Of a stretch of 64,000 nt of DNA, positions 49,271 through 60,502 are shown piece by piece (position 1 is the stretch's first letter; each line of letters begins with the position of its first letter). The position numbers were made by a program, and so were the translations under genes. This stretch comes from Rhodotorula mucilaginosa (Eukaryota; Basidiomycota; Microbotryomycetes; Sporidiobolales; Sporidiobolaceae). The notes beneath the pieces were generated by a model that was not told the DNA's origin, did not search any database, and saw nothing but the letters and a program-made list of their open reading frames with translations. The DNA is taken from positions 1,178,001-1,242,000 of the forward strand of contig CP137864.1 of assembly GCA_034406715.1 (NCBI GenBank), read 5' to 3'.

Positions 49271-50565
49271 TCACATGAGCACACAATCGCGCTCATCCTC
49301 GTCGCAATCCGGCGCTCGACCGCTCCCGCGAGTCTCACCGCGCCGTGGCGCAACGATCGAAACCCTCGCAGCCTGCAAATTCGCCACGCCAATCACATCA
49401 ACTCCTCGCCGAGTCAGTTTCGTTGTCCAACAAGCGGGACAGAGGAGGAGCAAGGTGGGACTTGCCTCTTCAAAGATCTCTTGCACGCCTCGGTTGTACT
49501 TGGCAGAGCATTCTGCGCGCGCAACGAGACAAGGTGTCAGCACACCACTCCGCGCGGCGTGTTTTTCCCGAGAACGATCCGGTTCGCAACTCACCGAGGT
49601 AGAGCGAAGCTCGTATTCGTCGAGCCATAGCGAGACCCTGCGCCGAGGGAGCACGAGATGATCGAGAATCAGCGTGACGGAGCGAGCCCAATCTTTCGCG
49701 AAAGGACAAAAGTCTCGACGCGCGAAGAGAAAAAGCGCAACGCACCTCCTGATACTCGACGGGTCGTTCTCCAGTCTGCGCCAGCTGGCTCCGTGTTGTC
49801 GGATCTTGTCGCAGGTCGCACTTGAGCGCCACGAGCGCGAGTTTGACGCCCGGGCAGTAATGTCGGATCTCGTCGATCCACTGCGCGAGAGGTTTCCTAA
49901 ATCAGCAACGCGAGAATGGTCCGGTGATGGAGCCCTGGCGCAGGTCACTGACCTTGGTCTCGATGTTATCGAGCGAGGTGGGCTGGTCCACCTGCAATAC
50001 AAGGAGTTCGGAGTGAGCTCTTCGGCATCCTGCCTTCACAAGCAGCGGATCCGAGGAAGGCTGCCGATTCCGCCACCGGAGCAGAGACTGCGCTCACACT
50101 GTAACATAGCAATACGATGTTCGTATCTGCATAGCTGAGCGCCCGCAGTCGGTCAAAGTCTTCCTGTCCGGCCGTGTCCCATAACGCCAACTCGATTGCC
50201 GTCCCGTCCACGACTGCGTAGCAGCGTTAGTGTACAAGAACACTCACTGCAGCTGCACATGCAGGTATGTAGGAACGCTTACCGACGTCGACGCAATGGT
50301 TCTCAAACACGGTCGGCTCGTAACCTTCCGGAAACGTTCCCGAGATGTAGACGTTCAGCAGCGAGGTCTTGCCGCACGCTCCGTCTCCGACGACCACAGC
50401 CTGCAAACAGGGCGCAGAATCAGCGATTCGAGCCCCATGTGCTGTTGATACTCGGAGAGGAGAGGAGAGAGTCGTTCGACCTTGCGTGCGAGCTGTTGTC
50501 GAAGGTGTGTGTGAGGCCCAGATCAGTCGGGTGCACATTCGCAAGGCCAGTCGCGAGAGGAACAT
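49271..50565 (-). CDS. RHO4: Rho4-like small GTPase with CAAX terminus
   Basis: A Rho-family GTPase for polarity and septum or cell-wall regulation, membrane-anchored by prenylation. G1 is [20 protein letters not shown], the effector loop [18 protein letters not shown]3 [20 protein letters not shown], then [21 protein letters not shown]4 [11 protein letters not shown] and G5 ECSAKYN. After a GC-AG intron (49373-49465) the tail ends ERDCVLM, a CAAX box, with the stop at 49271-49273. If that intron were not spliced as GC-AG, the CAAX end would be lost. HYCPGVKL and the tail type favour Rho4 over Rho1 or Cdc42. The N-terminal exon is unresolved: the frame is open upstream to an ATG at 50565, but an acceptor-like TTTGCAG just before the G1 exon suggests one more upstream exon instead. 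Confidence 0.85.
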
Positions 50566-51395
50566 ACTGGTCTGGCCGTCTTCCTTCCAGCTGAGCCGTT
50601 CTCATACCTCGCTCCTCCTCCTGCTGCATGATGATGATGAGGAGGATCGCCATCGTTTCGTCTGTTGGTCGAAGCGGACAGTGACGCCGGAAGGCCGCAC
50701 AGTGCGGGCATCTTTCAGCACTCAGTGCTGATCTGCTCGGAAGCAGCCGCAGTCTCAATTCCGGATGGATGGAAGACAAGAACAACATCGCACTTGACGT
50801 TGTCACGTGAGCGCGCCCCTGCCGGCAGCACTTCTCCTCCCCCGGAGTCCACTGCATTCGTACTTGGATCACAAGATAAAGACAGTACGGAGGGAACGTA
50901 TTTGGCGCTCTGATCAACCACGCGGAAACCAGCTGACTGAGCCGGTCCGCATTGACACGAGCCCACCCGCGGGTTGCGCCACCCAACGCCACCGCTCTTC
51001 AAGAGCTCAGATGCGTACGCGAGGTCAAGCAAAGAGTGATACTGCGAGAACGACACATTGCATAGTCGAAACCAGATCCAGGTACCCTCCTGGGGGACAA
51101 ACAGCGATGCGAAGGCGAGGGGTGGAATGATAAAAGACCCGACCGAGACCGAAAAGGGGGGGAAAATGGCAACATGGATGATGGAAAACGAGGAGAAACT
51201 CTTCTCTTAATATGAGGGGGAAACAAAAACAAACGTCTAGGCGCACACACACCAGTCGAGGCGGCGGTGGAGGAAATGGGGAGAGAGGACTGTGGACAAT
51301 CGGCGAGGGTGAAATCGCGGGCGGGCGATCATATGAAGAGGCTGCGCCCATATTTTTTGCTTGATATGACGATAGGTTGTGGCGAACGAGCGAGC
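50566..51395. other. Intergenic region between RHO4 and GDH1
   Basis: This 830-bp stretch may hold an upstream RHO4 exon (a CAT/GAGGAG-rich stretch near 50620-50650), the RHO4 promoter and the GDH1 3' UTR. The 51150-51360 part is purine-rich on the plus strand. Open frames lack family resemblance. Confidence 0.5.
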
Positions 51396-53409
<2,014 letters not shown>

Positions 53410-54512
53410 GGCTGCTGAGCGTAGGCGAGAGTGCAGACTCGAGGAAAGGGGTGAAGGGAAAAGGAGGGGAGAGAGGAGGGGAAGAGCGAGCGGGTGCGGA
53501 CGGAGCGGCAGAGGCAGCCACTGCAACCGGGCTACGAGATAAGAGCCCGAAGCAAGAAAATTTGACACGAGAGCGATCGGCAAATGAATTCGCCCGTTAT
53601 CTGCAGGTCGGCCGAAACTCTTGAAAACTCGACCGAAGGCAGTCTCGAGCCTCTCGCGCTCGCTGGTGGACACTCTTGACCTGCTGGACCTACTGCGATA
53701 CACTTGCTTTACTCTCTGGCCAACTCTCGTGCTCTCCCGGCGGGTGGAGAGTTCGCTAAGACGGGCGTTGCGTTTATCTGCGCTGATTTCGACCATCTCC
53801 ATTCGGGATCCGAGGGCTCGCGTATGTATCCCTCAGACTGCGCCCAGCTGTTGCTCAGATGGCATGCCCGCATATGAACCGGCCGCGCGCGGATCGATTT
53901 GGCGCGTACTGGGCGCTCGCGCAAACCGTGTGGCAATCGCACAAAGGTCGCTTATCTCGCCGGCCTTTCGGCAGTCGGACTTGACTCTCTCGCTGCCGCG
54001 GCCCGGCGTTAGGCATCGACATATCGCCGCTCCCGCTTGCTCCGCTCGATCTGCGTCCGCGCACGTACGGGCAAATGCTTTCCACGATGCTGTCACGGAG
54101 TCAAGCGTTCTGCCGTCTATGCACATGCGGCCGGGGATCCTGCACTCGTCCAGCGGCGCCGGGATGAAGCCAAGGCTCGAGCTGTGCCGCTTAATTCAGG
54201 CGCGCATGCTGTTGGATTTAGCTCGCCCTCTACAGATCGTTCCAACTACAGCGTACGCACCTATCGTCAGACTGTCTACCAAGCGTCGTCGATTCGCAGG
54301 GATCAAGTCGCGCGTCTCCAAACGGAGCTCGTGTCGCGAAATTGTCGCCACTTTGCTTGAGCTTTCCAATCGACTCGGCCAAGACTCCGCAGCAAAATTC
54401 TCGCCATCCTGCACATACAAAGGCGGTATACGCGATTTGTCAACCTTGAGCAGATCCATAGTGCAGATGGCACACGCTTCGAACCTCAGCCACCAGACCT
54501 CGAGACACGCTG
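53410..54512. other. GDH1 upstream region and unassigned DNA
   Basis: The first few hundred bases should be the GDH1 promoter; nitrogen-control GATA sites may occur (GATAAG at 53540), but such short motifs are common by chance. A plus-strand open frame (53621-54610, 329 codons) shows no domain. Its 3' part overlaps the decayed F-box-family copy. Decay of an F-box N-terminus here is possible but not recognisable. Confidence 0.45.
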
Positions 54513-54735
54513 CGCACCATCGGCATCGAGGTGACTGGGCATGCGCTCGACGGCATTCGGCTTTCAGTGAGACGCCAGCTACGAACGGCTGCTTCTCGAC
54601 GATACGATGAGGCACGCGCAACGGGTGCACCGGTACGACGATGTGATCGCGAGGCTTGGAGGAGATCAGGTCGCCGCCCCGTGGCTCAAAGATGCGCCAG
54701 ACACGGTCCGTGTTTGTGCCTTCCTTGTTGTTTGA
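54513..54735 (+). pseudogene. Relic of F-box-family C-terminal domain (copy 1)
   Basis: Two fragments in different frames match the C-terminal part of the F-box gene downstream. RTIGIEVTGHALDGI (54513-54560) corresponds to GLKMTGTALDCAA in copy 2 and IDVEGTAVDSLEW in copy 3. VHRYDDVIARLGGDQVAAPW and LKDAPDTVR (frame of 54607) correspond to DDYGYVIARFGEEVAVAWL and HAPNTIN. The frame changes between the two fragments, and no F-box is recognisable upstream. The most economical reading is a truncated, decayed tandem duplicate. Confidence 0.6.
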
Positions 54736-55409
54736 TCTTGTTGACGTCGTACGGGATGTATTCTGAGCAATGCGGAAATCAACTTCGCTCTTGCTGACCC
54801 GTAAAGCTGCCGCCAAGCTGTAGAAAGGCCCTCGAGGAGAAGACGGAGGCCACAAGTATCACAGCTCGCGCTTGCCCTTCGTCGCTCTCGGACAAGCCGC
54901 TTTTCGCGAAACTCGGCGAGACGGCAGTACAAGGAATGACAAAGTCCGAAGTCCAAGATCTGAAAGCATACGCAGAGTAATCAGAGCACTCGAGGCTCGA
55001 TCACGTGAAAAGTGCTCGCATTGCTCAGCTGTCGCTCGCAAGAAGCGATTCGCTTTTCCTTTGCACCCGCCGCTCGAGCTTTGGAGGCTACCAGCTCGCC
55101 CACGAGAAACCGCCCCGTGCTGCTCAGACTCGGAGAGCCGCTCGAGGCGCACGCTCCGCCTCTTCGCTTCTCACCACCACAACATCGGCACCGTCAAGTC
55201 GGGCGACTCTGCACCGCTCCGCTGGGGGTGCATACGACTTCAGCTCAAGCAGAACAGGATCTCAGGCGAGCAGCGCAGCCACTTCCCTCGCACAGCTGTC
55301 ACGGACCGCCCGGGCTGCGCGGATCAAGTTCTCGCTCATCCGGCCTCTTCTTCCAGAAGCCGCCCACGCCGCACGAGAAGGAAGCGACGACGGTACAAGT
55401 CCTCGCAAG
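54736..55409. other. Upstream region of F-box gene
   Basis: This 674-bp stretch precedes the F-box ATG. The F-box frame is open back to an ATG at 55005, so up to 135 extra residues are possible, but their composition is Ser/Arg-rich and unlike a conserved domain. It is probably promoter and 5' UTR. Confidence 0.5.
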
Positions 55410-56881
55410 ATGCCGCAGCAACAGACGACTCCGCTCCTCTCGCTGCCGGACGAGCTTCTCGTTCAGATTTTCGACTACCTCACCCGGCCCGGTTGGAAAG
55501 GCGTGCCCCTACTTCTTCCCTTCACGCTCGTCTGCCGCCGCATCCGCAAACTCGCACAGGCGGTCTTGTATCGCAACGTCGTCCTGAACCCTTCTCCGCG
55601 CGCGATACCGCGCTGGCAGGCGATCATCGGGAAGAACCCGTCGCTCGGCCAGCTTGTCGACACCTTGACAGTCAACGGCAATGGCTTCGAACCCGACTCC
55701 GACTTGGACTCCGATTTGGACTTCGACTCCGACTCCGACTCCGACAGTGACAAAGAGGCGATTCAAGATTCGGAGGTGGTACGGGCGACGACTTCCGCGG
55801 TGTCGAACCTGAAGGAGCTGATCCTGTCCGACATGACGACGGAGGAAGCGTCCTTCATCCTTGCGGCGTTGCCATTGACGTCTCTGCGCAGTCTCGACAT
55901 GCAACTCCTCCGGACTCTCGCTTCCTTCCGATGGTCGGATCTGTGGGCTCATGTCGTCCGTTTCCCGGAGCTGAGCATGCTCACATGCCAGGACTGGCTC
56001 CCCCAGGCGGGACCTGCGCCGCGTGCACCAGCTCACCAAGGACAACGGGTTGTGCTGCCACAGCTCGTCAGGCTGCAGGTAAATGACTACATCCTGGTCA
56101 AGCCCTGGGGGGTTGCTGGACCTTTGCGGCAAACCCTGCCCAAATTGTGGGAACTGCAGATCTCGATATCTCGGTTCGAGGACTCGTCGGCCGTGACGGC
56201 CATTCTTTCCGAAGCGCCTTCGACTCTGACGACTCTCAAGTTACTCTCGGACCCCGATACGCTCGGGCACCCGCGTCAATACCTCCCACCCTCGTCTGCC
56301 CTTCCTCGCCTGACTCGCCTTGAACTCGGAGCGAACACCTTTATCGAAGCCGAGCTCCTGGCTTACCTTCCGATGGCGCCCTTGGAGGCGATCTCCACAT
56401 TCGAGCATCAGTGACCGACCGGATACTTCAAGCACTCACCGGACCAGCGCGCCCGTCGCAACTGCGTCAGATCTGCCTTGATCACGTCTCCGGCATAAGT
56501 CTGGATGAGACTAGGGACGACCTCGAGGAGTATCTCTCGGACGGCGAAGCTGTGGAGGAGGTCCGCCGCCAATTGGGCCCGGAGTGGCCCACCGGTGGGA
56601 CCGAACACGGCTTGCGTCTCGCTCTGGCCGCGGCGAATGCAAACGGCCTCAAGATGACCGGAACGGCACTCGATTGCGCAGCTTGGGATGTCACCTTTGA
56701 CAAAGCGCTTGCCGACTACATGATGGAACGAGCTCACAAGAAGGATGATTACGGCTACGTGATCGCCAGGTTCGGAGAAGAGGTTGCGGTTGCATGGCTC
56801 AGGCAACACGCGCCGAACACGATCAACCTTCTGCGCGCGCATAGGACTGCCCTCGCGTCGGACGACAACGCCAAGCCGTAG
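55410..56881 (+). CDS. F-box protein, interrupted by an apparent frameshift (copy 2)
   Basis: F-box proteins recruit substrates to SCF ubiquitin ligases via Skp1. From the ATG at 55410 the F-box reads LLSLPDELLVQIFDYLTR, then CRRIRKLAQAVLYRNVVL. Leucine-rich-like segments follow (LTSLRSLDMQLLRTL, ALPRLTRLELGAN). A Ser-Asp repeat lies near 55693-55746. The frame ends at a TGA (56412-56414) right after ISTFEHQ. One base earlier the next frame continues without a break as VTDRILQALTGPARPSQLRQ and on to YVIARFGEEVAVAWL and a stop at 56879-56881. This continuation has the same arrangement as the family's C-terminal domain, so one missing base near 56410 is likely. It could be a sequencing error, a polymorphism or early pseudogene decay. 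The gene has no introns, unlike its neighbours. Confidence 0.7.
55693..55746 (+). repeat. GACTCC/GACTTGGACTCC repeat in F-box gene
   Basis: Imperfect hexamer repeats (GACTCC, with GATTTG/GACTTG variants) encode an acidic Asp-Ser/Asp-Leu run of 18 residues in the F-box protein. Confidence 0.85.
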
Positions 56882-57615
56882 CAACCGGGGCGCTGGCGAC
56901 AGTGGCAGGATCCGAAGACTTTGCCTTCCTGCTCATATGCTTCCTATCCCTTTACCTTCTTTCCTCTCCCCTCCCCGTACAGACTCGAGTGCTTTGTAAT
57001 GGGTTTGTGTGTTTGTAGAGATCAAAAGCGGCCGAAGAAGACAGACCCTTACGCCTCAAAAGGGAGGAAGTAGCAACGAGTCGCTGACACCTGCTAATCA
57101 GCAACTTGCGGTTGACTTGCCCACTTTCCGGCCGAACCGCTTTGCGACGAGAAGCAACGACCAGCGTGCAGCATCGACTCTGATCCAGCTTGACGTTCGC
57201 TCTCGTCCGCTTGTTTGCTGTCGTGACGGATCAGGAGCTGCTTCGCCTCATCGCATCATCACGCGCGCAATTTCGGTCGGCAGCGAGCCGCCTACCTTTG
57301 TGACCTTTTCTGTGCGATCGGGTCATCTAGCAAGGTGAGCACTGGAGGCCGACCGCGTATCCTGCCTGATTACACTGACATCTGCTCGTCGTCGTCGCCT
57401 CAAACTTCTACTCCCCTCGCTCGCTTGCTTGAGCTCGCTCTGCGCAGCTGAGCTTGGCGTTCAGAGTCTTCCACTCAAGGAGACGATTAGCCAGGTGCAT
57501 AGCACGGGCCCGCTAGAGCAAGAAAGGATGCTGACCTCTCCACGCGCTGCGTAGACGAATCGACCAACTCGAGGCTGCTTCGAGCTCTCCGTGCGACGCG
57601 CAGCGATCCAGAGCG
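56882..57615. other. Intergenic region between F-box copies
   Basis: This 734-bp stretch contains a plus-strand open frame (57009-57338) without family resemblance, and one intron-like segment from about 57336 (GTGAGC, ACTGAC, GCGCAG). It may be a leader intron of copy 3 or chance. No gene is called. Confidence 0.4.
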
Positions 57616-59814
57616 ATGCCGAGCCGACCCAAGACGCTGCTTTCGCTGCCGGAAGAGCTGCTTGCGTGCATTTTCGGCGCAGTCGACGAGGAACATAAGG
57701 GTCGCGCGACCCTGGCTTCGGCCGCGCTCACTTGCCGCCGCCTGCACTCGGCAGTTCAACCGGTTTCGTACCGCGAAATCCTACTCTTGGATACGGACGG
57801 CTCCATCGAGCGTCTCCAACCCCAATTGAAGTGCCTCTGAGCTCCTCGACACCCATTGCTGTGATTGGCGAAGAGCAAGCGCAGGAACTGACGAGGGGTA
57901 CGCCACGTCGCCGACGCTTCGAGCAGGCGGTTCAAGGAGGGAGAGGGCAGCTTAGACGTGCAATCTTGTGGCGACCGCGAGAAGACTTCACACTCCGGCA
58001 GTCGAGGCGAAGCGGATAAGGCGACTGGACTTGCCGCGGAGCCTGTCCGAGGCAGTCCGAGGAGGCGACAATTGTGTCGACGACGGTTTCCTCGCGAACC
58101 AGAGCACCAGAAACCTCCATAGAAACGCGAGCGTACTTGTCTCAGCCGTAGCAAGGCTACACGAGCGATTACAGAGAAGAGGGAGCTCTCGACGACGGAG
58201 GGAGCGCATGAGAAGGTCGCGGACAACGCTCGAGCCTCGCTGCTGTTTTTGGCCTCCCTCGCCAAGCATACAGAATCAGCGGACTGCAAGGGGTCACCGG
58301 TCACCGATCACAGGTCGCGGTACCGCCACCCCCACGGCGGCGGTATCAAAACGGGACGGCGAGCGCGCGATCCCTCTCTCTCTCTCCTTTCCTTTCCTCA
58401 CTCTCTCCGACCGCTCTCCTCGCGCAAGTTCCCTCTCGCTCCCTTCCCTCTCGGACTGACCCCAGAGGGTGCTTATACTCTGTCCCATTGCAGTCAATCC
58501 GAGTGGGAGCAGCGACTCGGACCACAACTCGACCTCAACACCGCGATGGGAACTTCGAGTGAGTCGGCACGCCGAGCGAGCAGGCGGCGTGCGGAGGGCG
58601 ATGGCTGACAACTTTCGACCTTGTTTGTTCCAGGCTCGTTGGGCGAGGACAAAGACGACAAATACGCGGACGGAAAGGGTGACGGAGTGCCGCCGTGAGT
58701 CGATGAGACCGGTGGACTCGAGCGAGAGCTGACTGCCCCTCATGCCTGCAACAGGTGACTATGCACGTCGGGCACGGGAACCGTGCGAAGGGGGCTGAAC
58801 TATCAGATGCAAACATCTACGGGACTCAAGAGTGGGGTCCTGTCCGTACTGTAGTTCTGCTTCCCCAGCGACTGATCGTCTCTTGCAACTAGAAGCCAGA
58901 CTGCTCGCAGTCTGTCATTCCGGCTAGATGGACGCGCTCACGTCCCGCTCTTATGATCAATATACCTTACAGAGCGCCCACGTGTATCTCGAAAGAATTG
59001 GTTAACTTGCATCGGGGCTCTCTTGCGCGAATTTCTGAAATTCTGCTCATCCGCCACTGTCCCGAAGCATGCCCGAGCGGAGCACGCACCGACGACAAAC
59101 GGTAGGCCCGTGAGCTGGCATGGGAGCGAAGGATCCAGTCGATAGCATAACCTTGTCAGCGCGCAGCAAGCCGTCGCCGCCAGCGAGACGGAATTGAGCA
59201 GGCAGGACGCGAGGACGAACGTCTGCAGCGGCGAACGCAGCCTCGCATTGCGGCAAATTCGAGAGCATTGTGAACTGCTTGGCAACGTTCTCCCAGCCAC
59301 TCCAAGGACCGAGTCCCACGCATCTGCAAGGCGGGTGTCGTGCCGCTGGAACCGAGGCGGTTGCAGGCGCGGTGTGTGAATCGCTGTCGCAGACGAAAGC
59401 GTAGCGGGAGCAGCGGGCGTTGAGCAAGTCGTTGCGCAGGAACCGGGTCGAGAAAGGACGATCCGCAGGTCGTGTGCGATGGGAAGAACCTTGAACTGAA
59501 AGGACAGCAGCGGTGCTTGAGGCGTGTGGCGCATGTCGGGGCACTCAAGAGGGACAAGTAGCTTTGCTCAAGTCACCGCCGACGCGAACAAGATCGACGT
59601 CGAAGGGACCGCGGTGGACTCTCTCGAATGGGAGGATAGCTACCTCGGGGCGCGGGCACACTACATGATGAGGCGCGACCGCGCGACGGACGACTACGAT
59701 GAGGTGCTCGAGCTTTATGGCGAAGCGACGGTCAGCGAGTGGTTGAAGGATCTCTCGCCGAATACCTTTCGTTTGGCGCTTGCAGGCAGTGGGCAAGACG
59801 AGGATACCGCCTGA
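57616..59814 (+). pseudogene. Split F-box-family copy 3
   Basis: The N-terminal F-box is well preserved: MPSRPKTLLSLPEELLACIF, CRRLHSAVQPVSYREILLLD, then a stop at 57838-57840. Recognisable family sequence resumes only at about 59580 with KIDVEGTAVDSLEWEDSYLG, DDYDEVLELYGEATVSEWL and LSPNTFRLALAG (stop 59812-59814), matching copy 2. The roughly 1.7 kb between is too long and too poor in leucine-rich sequence to be the missing middle. It also contains pyrimidine-rich promoter-like DNA and an intron-like unit (58550-58630). The copy is therefore probably broken, possibly by insertion or rearrangement. An intact start could still produce a 74-residue F-box-only peptide. Confidence 0.6.
58499..58698 (+). 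other. Possible small spliced transcript inside F-box copy 3
   Basis: A CT-rich tract (58370-58450) precedes GGACTGAC and TTGCAG (acceptor-like, near 58495). An open exon follows reading WEQRLGPQLDLNTAMGTSS, a donor GTGAGT (58560), an acceptor TTCCAG (58633) and an exon reading SLGEDKDDKYADGKGDGVPP before TGA. The splice signals are good and the reading is acidic and protein-like, but the full start is unclear and no family is recognised. Confidence 0.25.
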
Positions 59815-60502
59815 ACGGAGGGAGGGAATATCGCTTGGTCACACCTCGTTCCGAGCCTGAAATCGTCTTCCTTCATTGCCGTGCCTCTCGCTCACACCAT
59901 GCATTCTCTTGAGACCTCAGGCGCATCATGTTGATTCTCGAGTTCGCCTGTCACGTGTACATCTTCCGTAGAGCACGCTCTTCTTTCGTTACCCAACTGG
60001 TTCGACCGCCGCTTGCCTCTTCGCTGAGATCCGCTCACGAAGGTCGCGTGGACGGTCTCTGCGTACGCACTGTGAACCTCGACCAGCGCTTTCAAGTTCT
60101 ATCGGAGCAATGTGCACCTCACGGTCACACGGAGCGAGACGCCACAGATACTCGCGACCAGAAGCTAGCTCGAGGAAGGAAAGAAGGAATTACGAAAAAA
60201 GTGCTAGTGCAGACAGAACGCTATGCACAGGTGTATCGCATACAACACGATGTGAAGGCAGGGGATGAGAGGGAAGGGAGACGAGGTGTGTATGTGCAGG
60301 AAGAGCGGTGCGAAGAGAGAAGAGAGAAGAGAAGGGGCCGGAAGGGAACGCAGAGTCTGTCGGCCATCTTGCGAGCAGCAAGTCTCTATGGGACGAGGAC
60401 GAGGTGCAGTAGTGGTAGTATGGAGCAAAGATCCCGGAAATGAATATAAAGAAAAGGGACTAGGTACAGGGGTCAAGGGAAGGTGAAAGGGCGAAGGACG
60501 CT
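59815..60502. other. Intergenic region, convergent
   Basis: This 688-bp stretch lies between copy 3 and the kinase stop codon. The kinase-proximal half (60150-60480) is purine-rich on the plus strand, as expected for a minus-strand 3' UTR. Nothing else is seen. Confidence 0.55.

Noticed and set aside
53621-54610. 329-codon plus-strand frame upstream of the F-box region
   Set aside because: No domain or periodic conservation signal was seen, and its end overlaps the F-box relic in another frame. I treat it as chance in GC-rich DNA.
55005-55409. Upstream extension of the F-box protein to the ATG at 55005
   Set aside because: The frame is open, but the extra 135 residues are Ser/Arg-rich without a domain, and family members start a few residues before the F-box.
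59047-59544. 165-codon minus-strand frame inside F-box copy 3
   Set aside because: Cys/Arg/Ala-rich translation without family resemblance; no convincing introns or conserved block.
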